Shown: positions 1-6,948 of the stretch, piece by piece | How the letters are laid out: every line of letters starts with the position of its first letter | Numbering within the stretch: position 1 is the first letter of the stretch | NCBI GenBank assembly: GCA_018067055.1 | Contig: JAGPVK010000242.1 | Location: 1 to 17,085 of the forward strand | DNA: 17,085 bases | Source: Sphingomonadales bacterium | GTDB lineage: Bacteria; Pseudomonadota; Alphaproteobacteria; Sphingomonadales; Sphingomonadaceae | Reading direction: 5' to 3' | Notes under the pieces: generated by a model | What the model saw: the letters and a program-made list of their open reading frames with translations, nothing else | Database searches by the model: none | What the model was told of the DNA's origin: nothing | Program-made: the position numbers and the translations under genes

Positions 1-268
1 GATGGAAGGCGAAAGCTTCGACGCCCTGATCGAACGGGTGGCTGAATGCGCGGAAAAGGTGGCTGCGGCTGATGACGCGACGATTGATGGCAATGCCGAC
101 ATGAAAATCTCGATGCCGGTTGGTCCGGGACAGACTATGGATCTGGACGGCCAGACCTATGTGCTCAGTTTCTTCCTCCCCAATCTGTTTTTTCATATCA
201 CCACTGCCTATAATTTGCTGCGCATGCAGGGCGTGGCCATTGGCAAACGCGATTATATGGGGGTTTAA
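1..268 (+). CDS. DUF1993 family protein, C-terminal part (cut by window start)
   Basis: The frame is open from the first bases of the window to the TAA at 266-268, so the gene begins upstream. The ATG at base 2 is most likely an internal Met. About 88 residues are visible. The ending, with FFHITTAYNLLR followed by GKRDYMG, is the typical C-terminus of DUF1993 proteins, which are small helical proteins distantly resembling the DinB fold and of unknown biochemical role. No catalytic residue can be assigned. The neighbour is a convergent TonB-like gene only seven bases away, with no terminator hairpin visible between them. The family call rests on this C-terminal signature alone. Confidence 0.75.
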   Translation, partial: MEGESFDALIERVAECAEKVAAADDATIDGNADMKISMPVGPGQTMDLDGQTYVLSFFLPNLFFHITTAYNLLRMQGVAIGKRDYMGV

Positions 269-275
269 CCCTGGA

Positions 276-1022
276 TCAGTCCAGACGCTGCGGTCCGCGT
301 CCATCCCGCCACCATTCCTGTACCCAGCCATAAGGACTCGCAACCGCCCGGCCGCGTTCGTCGCGCGCCGGTTCGAAGCGGAAGCGCGCCTCAATCAACC
401 GGCAGGTAATCATATCCAGCGCCGGATGACCGCTGGACTGGCTGATCCGGCAATCGCGCGCGCGACCGTCGGCACCGACGGTGAACCGGGCTACGACATT
501 GCCGCGGGTTTCTGCATTCCAGACGGCACGGGGAATATCCTTGCGGGTCATTGCGCCGGACAGATGGCGCGGACCCGAGACTATGCCGCCGCTACCGGTA
601 CCGTCGCCGCTGCTTCCGCTTCCTGATCCTTGGCCCAGCCCGCCGCTGCCAGAACCCGGGCCTGGCCGGTCGGACGCACCGGCCTTGTTGTCTGTTCCCG
701 TGCCGGCAACCGGCGCGACAACCACAGGATTTATTATTTTGAGCTTCACTTCTGGAGGCGGCAGCACAATTTGGCTGGCTTTGGCCCGCAGATTTTCAGG
801 CGAGGCCCCGCCTTCTTCCTCTTTGGCGGGTTTCTTGTCCGGGGCCGGCACAGGGGGCTGTGGCGGAGTGATGTTGATGACCTTGAGCCCGGCATCGACA
901 CGCTTGGCAATATCCATTCCCATGCCGCTCACCAGCGCATAGCCAAGCGCGGCGTGAATCGCGATCACCGCCACCATCGATTGGGCGCGGTCCTGCCTGC
1001 TGCTATCCGTCCCGTAAGCCAT
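276..1022 (-). CDS. TonB-family energy transducer-like protein
   Basis: The protein is 248 aa. An N-terminal membrane segment (about residues 14-34) is followed by a proline-rich stretch (about 52-65), a charged Lys/Glu patch, and a long Gly/Ser-rich linker (about 119-149). A TonB C-terminal domain occupies about residues 155-248. The domain shows GNVVARFTVGADGRARDC, then TCRLIEARFRFEPARD, a TonB variant common in sphingomonads with a Cys pair (C191, C207). This layout fits an inner-membrane protein reaching through the periplasm to pass proton-motive energy to TonB-dependent receptors. No exbB or exbD lies next to it, so it may be an accessory TonB. Its substrate cannot be read from the sequence. 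A perfect inverted repeat lies about 40 bases upstream of its start. Confidence 0.8.
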   Translation of the reverse strand: MAYGTDSSRQDRAQSMVAVIAIHAALGYALVSGMGMDIAKRVDAGLKVINITPPQPPVPAPDKKPAKEEEGGASPENLRAKASQIVLPPPEVKLKIINPVVVAPVAGTGTDNKAGASDRPGPGSGSGGLGQGSGSGSSGDGTGSGGIVSGPRHLSGAMTRKDIPRAVWNAETRGNVVARFTVGADGRARDCRISQSSGHPALDMITCRLIEARFRFEPARDERGRAVASPYGWVQEWWRDGRGPQRLD

Positions 1023-1052
1023 GCTTCTTTCCTAGCAGCTGGCGGATGAATA

Positions 1053-1077
1053 TTGCCTTGCCGTCAAGGCAAGGCAA
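1053..1077. repeat. Perfect 10-bp inverted repeat between divergent tonB-like and inhA genes
   Basis: TTGCCTTGCC (1053-1062) and GGCAAGGCAA (1068-1077) are exact reverse complements separated by GTCAA. There is no T-tract on either side, so it is not an intrinsic terminator. Its place in the 193-bp divergent intergenic region, about 31 bases upstream of the TonB-like start, suggests a transcription-factor operator or an mRNA leader hairpin. A second, shorter palindrome, TCATATATGA, lies at 1094-1103. I recognise no regulator for either site. Confidence 0.5.
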
Positions 1078-1215
1078 AGCGGATTGTCTGCCGTCATATA
1101 TGATGATAAACGTCGGCTTGTCCGTGACTGGCGATATCTAGATGGGGCACCATCGGGGAGCGGGCGATTTTAACAGCCGATCGCCTGGGCGCATCTCAAA
1201 TTTTGGAGTAGCCCC

Positions 1216-1899
1216 ATGACCGAAAGCCCAAAACCCTTCCACATCGTCTTCCTGCTGTTCGACGGCATTACCCAGCTCGATTTCACCGGACCGGCACAGG
1301 TGCTGTGCCGCATTCCCGGCGCCATCGTCCACACGGCAGCCAGGGAAGTAAAGCCGATCCAGACCGATAGCGGCTTCGCGATTCTGCCCTCGACAAATTT
1401 CGCCGACTGCCCGCAAGCCGATCTGCTCTGCGTCCCCGGCGGTTTTGGTACCAGAGACGTGATCGAGGACGAGGTCACGCTGCAATTTTTGCGTGATCAG
1501 GCGGCTGCGGCAGAATATGTGACATCCGTGTGCACTGGTTCGCTTGCCCTCGGGGCTGCCGGATTGCTGGAGGGAAAGCGGGCGACCTGCCACTGGGCCT
1601 ATACTGGTCTGCTGGAAAAATTCGGGGCCACGCATGAAAAAGCACGCGTGGTCCAGGACGGCAATCTGATTACCGCCGGCGGCGTCACATCGGGCATCGA
1701 TTTTGCCTTGACCGTGGTCGCGGACGTCGCCGGGCGACAACTGGCGGAATCGATTCAGCTCAGTCTCGAATATGATCCGCACCCGCCGTTCAACAGCGGA
1801 CATCCCGACGTCGCCGATCCCGCATTGCTGGCACTGTTGCACGAGCGGGTTTACCGAAAGACCGTACAAGATCTGGCAGACATAATTGATAGGCAATAG
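1216..1899 (+). CDS. inhA: Isonitrile hydratase (DJ-1/PfpI superfamily)
   Basis: The protein is 227 aa. It resembles the Pseudomonas isonitrile hydratase InhA (about 228 aa), which hydrates isonitriles (R-NC) to N-substituted formamides in the cytoplasm. The key blocks are all present: FLLFDGITQLDFTGP near the N-terminus with Asp22, the nucleophile elbow YVTSVCTGSL with Cys106 and Thr107, THWAY-like CHWAY, GGVTSGIDFAL, and LEYDPHPPFNSG. The Asp-to-Cys spacing of 84 residues matches what I recall for InhA (Asp17/Cys101). A GGAG ribosome-binding site lies 8 bases before the ATG. There is no C-terminal AraC-type DNA-binding domain, so it is an enzyme and not a GATase1-AraC regulator. An MFS gene follows after 52 bases. 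The family call is firm; the isonitrile substrate is by homology. Confidence 0.8.
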   Translation: MTESPKPFHIVFLLFDGITQLDFTGPAQVLCRIPGAIVHTAAREVKPIQTDSGFAILPSTNFADCPQADLLCVPGGFGTRDVIEDEVTLQFLRDQAAAAEYVTSVCTGSLALGAAGLLEGKRATCHWAYTGLLEKFGATHEKARVVQDGNLITAGGVTSGIDFALTVVADVAGRQLAESIQLSLEYDPHPPFNSGHPDVADPALLALLHERVYRKTVQDLADIIDRQ

Positions 1900-1925
1900 T
1901 GCGGCAATTTTGTTTTCCGCTTCTC

Positions 1926-1942
1926 CGCTTATCGCGTAAGCG
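1926..1942 (+). promoter_or_regulatory. Short palindrome just before the MFS start
   Basis: CGCTTA (1926-1931), TCGCG loop, TAAGCG (1937-1942) forms a 6-bp stem ending nine bases before the MFS ATG. No T-run follows, so it is not a terminator. The MFS start lacks a clear Shine-Dalgarno sequence, so the hairpin could affect translation, or the site could be an operator. The assignment is tentative. Confidence 0.3.
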
Positions 1943-1951
1943 CACACGGAC

Positions 1952-3166
1952 ATGAGCAGCCCCCAATCCATTGAAAACAATGCGCCCGCCCGCATCAGCG
2001 AACTCAAGCTTTTTCTCTTCGCGCTGTCGTCGGCGGCGGTGGTCGCCAACGGCTATTATATCCATCCGCTGATCACGCCGGTTGCCGAAGAATTCGGCGT
2101 CAGCGGCGCGACCATCGGACTTGCCCCGGCCCTCAACCAGATCGCTTTGGCGCTGGGCATTTTGCTGCTGCTGCCGCTCGGTGACCGGATCAACAACCGC
2201 AAGCTGGTGACGATATTCGTTGTCGGGCAATTTTTTGCGATGCTGGCGATGGCGCTGTCGGCAAGCTTCCTGCTATTTGTCGCTGCCTCTTCCCTGCTCG
2301 GCTTTTTCACCATCGCCCCCTATTTGCTGCCCGCTTATGTGACCCGGCGCGTGGCCCCCGGGCGCATCGGCCATGTGACCGGGATCATGACCGCAGGCGT
2401 GACCCTCGGAATATTGGGCAGCCGGGTGGGTGGCGGACTGCTCGGTCACTATTTCGGCTGGCGCTCGGCCTATTGGGTCGGGGTGGCAAGCATGGCATTG
2501 CTGGTCATCCTGCTGCCCCTGATCATGGAGCGGGAACGGGATGAGAAACCGTCTGGCATCGCGCCGCCGCGCTATGGCGAACTGCTCCGCTCGCTCTGGC
2601 CGATCATGAAATCGATGCCGGAAGTACCGCTGGGCGGCCTGATACAGGCGCTGTCGTTCGGGCTTTTTCTGGCGCTCTGGCTGGCGATCGGCCTGCATTT
2701 GCCGCGCAATGGCTATGGCGTCGATACGGTTGGCTATCTGGCGATCATCGCCATCGTCAATGTCTTCGGCTCGCCTTATGCGGGCCGGTTCGCGGACCGT
2801 ATCGGAGCCGAGCGCGCCCGCGTCTATTTCTGTCTGGCCCAGCTGGCCGGTGTCTGCCTGCTCCCCTTCGCCGGCCACAATCTCTGGCTGTTGGTGATCG
2901 CGGTCATTTTCAACACCATTGGCGGCGCGTCGGTCGATATTTGCAGCCGCACGATCCTGTTCAGCCGCGCCCCGGAAATCAGGACCCGGCTGATGACCAT
3001 CTATATCGTCATCATGTTTATCGGCGGCGGCATATCCAGCTGGCTGGGGGCCGCCACTTATGAATATGCCGGATGGTTGGGAATTTCGATCATGGCGATT
3101 CTTTACGCGCTGGCGATCATGGGCCTGTCGCTGTGGGGCCTGCGCTTCCGGCAGGCCAGGGCCTAG
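1952..3166 (+). CDS. MFS transporter, DHA1/NepI-like
   Basis: The protein is 404 aa and very hydrophobic, with about 12 predicted membrane segments. The MFS signature loop between TM2 and TM3 reads LGDRINNRK (about residues 76-84). The N-terminal block with ANGYYIHPLITPVAEEFGVS is typical of the drug:H+ antiporter-1/NepI-like group of proton-driven exporters. A stop codon lies in frame five codons upstream, so the ATG at 1952 is the likely start, although its ribosome-binding site is weak. It lies 52 bases after inhA on the same strand, which makes co-transcription and a shared role in handling a toxic small molecule plausible. The substrate is unknown. Its stop codon overlaps that of the convergent MDR oxidoreductase gene. 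Confidence 0.85.
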   Translation: MSSPQSIENNAPARISELKLFLFALSSAAVVANGYYIHPLITPVAEEFGVSGATIGLAPALNQIALALGILLLLPLGDRINNRKLVTIFVVGQFFAMLAMALSASFLLFVAASSLLGFFTIAPYLLPAYVTRRVAPGRIGHVTGIMTAGVTLGILGSRVGGGLLGHYFGWRSAYWVGVASMALLVILLPLIMERERDEKPSGIAPPRYGELLRSLWPIMKSMPEVPLGGLIQALSFGLFLALWLAIGLHLPRNGYGVDTVGYLAIIAIVNVFGSPYAGRFADRIGAERARVYFCLAQLAGVCLLPFAGHNLWLLVIAVIFNTIGGASVDICSRTILFSRAPEIRTRLMTIYIVIMFIGGGISSWLGAATYEYAGWLGISIMAILYALAIMGLSLWGLRFRQARA

Positions 3167-4167
3167 ATCTTTACCAGCACCTTGCCGATATTGCCGCCGG
3201 TGAACAGTTTTTCATAAGCGGTCAGGACATTTTCGATGCCATCGGTGACATCGAACGGCGTGTCGATCAGTCCCTGATCGAGCCATTGTTTCAGCTCCAC
3301 CGTCAGCTGTTCCCCCTGATCGGCGAAATCGGGCGAGAAGAAGCCCTCGATACGCAGCCGTTTCATCAATATCTGGTCAAACTGCTCCGGCCCCCGCCCG
3401 CGCCCGTCACCCTCATATTGCGCGAGCAGACCGCAAAGCGCGATCCGCCCGTAAAGCGCCATATTGGGCAGCACTGCGTCGAGAATCGGTCCTCCAACAT
3501 TGTCGAAATAGGCATTGATCCCGCCTTCGACCTTCGCCAGTTCGGCGGCGATATCGTCCTGCTTGTAATCAATCGCCCTGGTGATGCCGAGCTCCTGTTC
3601 CAGCCAGCGGCATTTGTCCGGTCCACCCGCCAGACCATAGACATTGGCACCCAATATCTTCGCAACCTGGCAGGCCAGCACCCCGGTCGACCCCGCAGCC
3701 GCCGAAACCAGCACATTGTCGCCAGCCTGCACCGCAGCCGTTTCCTTGATGCCCCAAAGCGCGGTCCAGCCGTTGAAGCCAAGCACACCGAAATGCTGCT
3801 TGATGTCGTCAATGCTGTCATCGACCTTGACCAGCCCCGAAAGCTCCGGTTGCAGCACGCTATATTCGGCCCATTGCCCGAAACCGCGCACCAGATCGCC
3901 CTCGGCAAAGCCGTCATGGCGGGAAGCGGCGACATGGCCGAGCACCAGTCCGACCATCTTCGTGCCCAGCTCGAGTGGCGGCTGATAGCTGTCCTCGCGC
4001 TCGGTCATCCACATCCGCGTGCCGGCATCCATCGACAGATAGGCCGCCTTGACCAGCACGTCGCCATCGGCGAGTTCAGGCATTGGCTCGGTCTCAAGCG
4101 AAAGCGCGCCCGAAACATCGCTGCCCTCGGGACGGCTGTTCAATTGCCAGAAACGGTTCATGGTCAT
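3163..4167 (-). CDS. NADP-dependent oxidoreductase, zinc-free MDR family (CurA/leukotriene B4 dehydrogenase-like)
   Basis: The protein is 334 aa from the ATG at 4167. The frame runs further upstream to 4197, but those residues are only the translation of a REP-like palindrome, so I reject that start; the ATG at 4161 is also possible. The fold is a GroES-like N-terminal domain then a Rossmann domain with SAAAGSTGVLACQVAK (about 155-170) and NAYFDNVGG (about 218-226). These are hallmarks of the medium-chain reductase branch that includes curcumin reductase and prostaglandin/alkenal double-bond reductases. The zinc-binding cysteines of alcohol dehydrogenases are absent. The usual role is NADPH-dependent reduction of alpha,beta-unsaturated carbonyls in the cytosol. 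Its stop shares CTAG with the MFS stop. Confidence 0.85.
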   Translation of the reverse strand: MTMNRFWQLNSRPEGSDVSGALSLETEPMPELADGDVLVKAAYLSMDAGTRMWMTEREDSYQPPLELGTKMVGLVLGHVAASRHDGFAEGDLVRGFGQWAEYSVLQPELSGLVKVDDSIDDIKQHFGVLGFNGWTALWGIKETAAVQAGDNVLVSAAAGSTGVLACQVAKILGANVYGLAGGPDKCRWLEQELGITRAIDYKQDDIAAELAKVEGGINAYFDNVGGPILDAVLPNMALYGRIALCGLLAQYEGDGRGRGPEQFDQILMKRLRIEGFFSPDFADQGEQLTVELKQWLDQGLIDTPFDVTDGIENVLTAYEKLFTGGNIGKVLVKI

Positions 4168-4173
4168 AGTCGT

Positions 4174-4193
4174 GCCCCCGCGAAGGCGGGGGC
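4174..4193. repeat. REP-like palindrome, copy 1
   Basis: GCCCCCGC (4174-4181) and GCGGGGGC (4186-4193) form an 8-bp stem around a four-base GAAG loop. Such short GC-rich hairpins are frequent intergenic repeats in sphingomonads. A diverged copy in the same orientation lies at 6769-6786, and both copies are preceded by GTC and followed by TCTCC. It sits seven bases upstream of the oxidoreductase ATG and would be in its mRNA leader. Confidence 0.7.
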
Positions 4194-4237
4194 CCATCTC
4201 CCGCTTGTGCGTCTAGACGCTATTTCAGGAGATGGGC
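4192..4237. repeat. Nested palindrome sharing one centre
   Basis: Outer arms GCCCATCTCC (4192-4201) and GGAGATGGGC (4228-4237) are exact reverse complements. Between them lies the perfect 12-base palindrome GCGTCTAGACGC (4209-4220). Both share the centre at 4214.5, giving an interrupted 46-base palindrome. It adjoins the REP-like hairpin on one side. On the other, a CCTGT/ACAGG pair (4243-4260) suggests a further degenerate hairpin, so the whole 4174-4260 stretch is probably one composite repeat element between the MBL-fold and oxidoreductase genes. Confidence 0.65.
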
Positions 4238-4273
4238 TCCTGCCTGTACAGCAGCACAGGAATCTCGCTCAAA

Positions 4274-5347
4274 TTAAAGCAAATCGCCCGGTTCGATACT
4301 ATCCTTATTGGCGGGAAGGCTGAACAGCATCCCGTCCTTGCCGAGCACCACCGGTCCATCATAGGCCGCGTCGACACCCCTGAGATAATAGCTTTCCAGA
4401 TATCCGAACGGCAGCGCCGGCACGATATGCGAGAGAACCAGCATCTTCGCCTTGCCCGCTTTCGCTGTCTCGGCTGCCTCGACCGGCGTGGTGTGATAAT
4501 TCTGGATATCCGCCATGATTTTGGCCAGCCGCTTGCGACCGGTTTTTGCAAAAGCCTGTTCCATCGTCCCGACCATCTCGGCATTCAGCGCTTCGTGCAC
4601 CAGCAGGTCGCAACCATTGCAAGCCTCTGCAACAGACGGCAATTTGATCGTATCGCCGCTGAACACGACCGAACGCCCCTTATAGTCGAAGCGATAGCCG
4701 ACCGCCGGTGCAATCGGCTTGTGGTTGACGGGAAAGGCGGTAATCCTGATCCCGTCCTGATCATAAACCACCATCTCTGCCTGCCCTTCGGCAATGGCAA
4801 AGGGTCGTGCCACACCGCCTTTGCCGGTCGGCAAAATCGTCGCCGCGCCGTGATGGGCGATGCGATATTCCGCGTCGGCCGCATAAGCGGCGTTCAGTCC
4901 GTCGACAATCGGCTCCACGCCTTCCGGCGCAATCACCGGCAGCGGCGCATCCCGGCCACCGCCAGCCCAGCGCTGCATCATCAGTTCGCCCATGCCGTCG
5001 ATATGATCGCTGTGGAAATGGGTGATCAGCAACGCTTCCGTCGCACCGGGGTTCAGGCCCATCAGGCCGAGTTTGCGAACCGCGCCGCCGCCAATATCAA
5101 CGATGAACATCTTGCCGTCGATGACGACCGCAGAACAGGGCCCCGCACGGCTCGGGTCCGGCAGCGGCGAGCCGGTTCCGCACAGCACGACGTTGATACC
5201 ATCGGGCAGAGCGCCGATCACATCGCGGGTCACGGCGTTGTCCACCGCGCGGGCAAATATCCGTTCGCCGATCTGCTGCTGAAACAGAAAGCCGGCGCCA
5301 ATAACGAGCAGAACCAATATCAACAGACCCAGACCCAGCTTCTTCAT
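4274..5347 (-). CDS. Membrane-anchored metallo-beta-lactamase-fold hydrolase (RNase Z/arylsulfatase-like branch)
   Basis: The protein is 357 aa from the ATG at 5347. A GTG two codons upstream is possible, but GGGAG lies nine bases before the ATG and only three before the GTG. Residues 1-24 form a hydrophobic N-terminal segment (KKLGLGLLILVLLVIGAGFLF), an uncleaved anchor or signal peptide that places the enzyme outside the cytoplasm. The metal site is clear: THFHSDHIDG at about 109-118 with His110, His112, Asp114 and His115, then FSGDT at about 229-233 with Asp232, and late histidines in LVHEAL, NYHTTP and LSHIV. The layout resembles RNase Z-like and alkylsulfatase/phosphodiesterase-like MBL enzymes, but export argues against tRNA processing. 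It starts 21 bases after the sdaA stop and is probably co-transcribed with sdaA. The substrate is unknown. Confidence 0.8.
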   Translation of the reverse strand: MKKLGLGLLILVLLVIGAGFLFQQQIGERIFARAVDNAVTRDVIGALPDGINVVLCGTGSPLPDPSRAGPCSAVVIDGKMFIVDIGGGAVRKLGLMGLNPGATEALLITHFHSDHIDGMGELMMQRWAGGGRDAPLPVIAPEGVEPIVDGLNAAYAADAEYRIAHHGAATILPTGKGGVARPFAIAEGQAEMVVYDQDGIRITAFPVNHKPIAPAVGYRFDYKGRSVVFSGDTIKLPSVAEACNGCDLLVHEALNAEMVGTMEQAFAKTGRKRLAKIMADIQNYHTTPVEAAETAKAGKAKMLVLSHIVPALPFGYLESYYLRGVDAAYDGPVVLGKDGMLFSLPANKDSIEPGDLL

Positions 5348-5368
5348 CGACACGTACTCCCGTTTAGC

Positions 5369-6745
5369 TCAGCATTCGACAAGATTGACCGCGAGGCCCC
5401 CCTGCGACGTTTCCTTGTAGCGCTCGCTCATATCCAGCCCGGTCTTGCGCATCGTTTCGATCACTTCGTCCAGACTGACCCGGTGGGTGCCGTCGCCCAG
5501 AATCGCCAGACGCGCCGCCTCGATCGCCTTGACCGCGCCCACCGCATTGCGTTCGATGCACGGCACCTGCACCAGTCCCCCGACCGGATCGCAGGTCAGC
5601 CCGAGATTATGCTCCATGCCGATCTCGGCGGCATTCTCCACCTGCAGCGGCGTGCCGCCCCAGGCCGCAGTGAGACCCGCAGCAGCCATCGAACAGGCGA
5701 CGCCGACTTCACCCTGACAGCCCACTTCCGCTCCGGAAATGGAAGCATTTTCCTTGAACAGCGATCCAATCGCGGCGGCGGTCAGCAGAAAAATCTCGAC
5801 GCCAGCCGTGTCCGCCCTCGGCGCAAACCTTTCGTAAAAACGCAGCACCGACGGTATGATCCCGGCAGCGCCGTTGGTCGGTGCCGTGACCACCTTGCCA
5901 CCCGCAGCATTTTCCTCATTCACCGCCAAAGCCCAGAGATTGACCCAGTCCAATATGGTCAGCGGGTCGGACAAGGCCCGCTCCTGCCGCTCCATCAACC
6001 GCGCGTGGATCAGCGGCGCACGGCGTTTGACGCGCAAGCCACCGGGCAATATCCCGCCTTGCTGAATTCCGCGATCGATACAGTCCGACATCGCATCGGC
6101 AATCGCACGGATGCCGGTGCTGATCGCTTCGTCTTCCTGCCGGGTACGCTCGTTGGCGCGCATGATGTCGGCGATCGTCAACCCTTCGTCGGCGGTGATC
6201 CGAAGCAGGTCCGCGCCAGAACAAAAGCGATAGGGCACATCCCACAGGCCGCTTTCCGGATTGTTGCTGCCAATCTGGTCCTCATCCAGAACCGCACCGC
6301 CGCCGACCGAATAATAGACGCGGGTCGCGATCGGCTCCTGATCCCGAAAAGCGGTAAACCGCATGGCATTGCTGTGAAAATCGAGCCGCTTTTTCTGGTC
6401 GAAGATCAGGTCCGCCGCTTCATCATAAGCGATTGCATGGCTCCGGTTCAGCCGGATCTGCATCGATTCCCGAATCTCCGTCACCAGCATATCCGCCGCA
6501 TCGGGTTCGATATGCTCTGGTCGTTCGCCGCTGAGCCCGAGCAGGATCGCCCGATCCGTTGCGTGCCCCTTGCCGGTCAGCGCCAGCGAACCGAACAGCC
6601 TTGTTTCCAGCCGGGTAACAGCGTTCAGCTTACCGCTATCGGCAACCCGCTCGACAAATTGCGCAGCCGCCAGCATCGGTCCCATGGTGTGCGAACTGGA
6701 CGGTCCGACGCCAATCTTGAAAAGCTCGAAGGTGCTGCAGACCAT
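5369..6745 (-). CDS. sdaA: L-serine ammonia-lyase (L-serine dehydratase), single-chain iron-sulfur type
   Basis: The protein is 458 aa and converts L-serine to pyruvate and ammonia with a [4Fe-4S] cluster. The N-terminal beta domain starts with [18 protein letters not shown], where SSSHT is the conserved serine-binding loop. The C-terminal alpha domain holds [29 protein letters not shown] (Cys343) and [19 protein letters not shown] (Cys385, Cys396). The last residue is Cys458. In the Legionella enzyme, as I recall, Cys343, 385 and 396 hold the cluster and the terminal Cys458 folds back into the active site ('tail in mouth'). The numbering and length agree here. A GAGGGA sequence lies 11 bases before the ATG. 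Upstream are REP-like hairpins that could form alternative leader structures. The MBL-fold gene follows closely. Confidence 0.95.
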   Translation of the reverse strand: MVCSTFELFKIGVGPSSSHTMGPMLAAAQFVERVADSGKLNAVTRLETRLFGSLALTGKGHATDRAILLGLSGERPEHIEPDAADMLVTEIRESMQIRLNRSHAIAYDEAADLIFDQKKRLDFHSNAMRFTAFRDQEPIATRVYYSVGGGAVLDEDQIGSNNPESGLWDVPYRFCSGADLLRITADEGLTIADIMRANERTRQEDEAISTGIRAIADAMSDCIDRGIQQGGILPGGLRVKRRAPLIHARLMERQERALSDPLTILDWVNLWALAVNEENAAGGKVVTAPTNGAAGIIPSVLRFYERFAPRADTAGVEIFLLTAAAIGSLFKENASISGAEVGCQGEVGVACSMAAAGLTAAWGGTPLQVENAAEIGMEHNLGLTCDPVGGLVQVPCIERNAVGAVKAIEAARLAILGDGTHRVSLDEVIETMRKTGLDMSERYKETSQGGLAVNLVEC

Positions 6746-6768
6746 ATCGCGCGTTGTCCCTCACAGTC

Positions 6769-6806
6769 ACCCGGCGCAGGCCGGGTCCGTCTCCTGAACC
6801 CCGGCC
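6769..6806 (-). repeat. REP-like palindrome, copy 2, with two mutually exclusive hairpins in the sdaA leader
   Basis: ACCCGGC (6769-6775) pairs with GCCGGGT (6780-6786) around a four-base GCAG loop. The bases 6779-6785 (GGCCGGG) can instead pair with CCCGGCC (6800-6806) over a 14-base loop. The two stems share one arm and so cannot form together. The element lies 24-61 bases upstream of the sdaA ATG. It resembles copy 1 in loop length, stem type and flanks. Whether it is only a mobile-type repeat or also works as an attenuator-like leader cannot be decided from sequence. The rest of the 203-base gap to the DUF885 gene shows no ORF, tRNA or clear terminator. Confidence 0.55.
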
Positions 6807-6948
6807 TATACCAAGCTGACCGCGTGCAAGATAGCTCTTGCGACGGACCACGATCAAATATCATCCAGAGCGATTCACCGTCGAACCGCGAAATCACCCT
6901 CTGCCGTCATCGGACAGCGCACAGACGCATGTCGGATAGCCGGGATTT

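Noticed and set aside
1926..1942. Hairpin after inhA as a terminator
   Set aside because: The stem is only six pairs with no T-run after it, and it lies at the MFS start; termination there is unlikely.
4168..4197. Ten-codon N-terminal extension of the MDR oxidoreductase (MGPRLRGGTT)
   Set aside because: These residues are the translation of the REP-like palindrome; the family starts at the downstream MTMNRFW.
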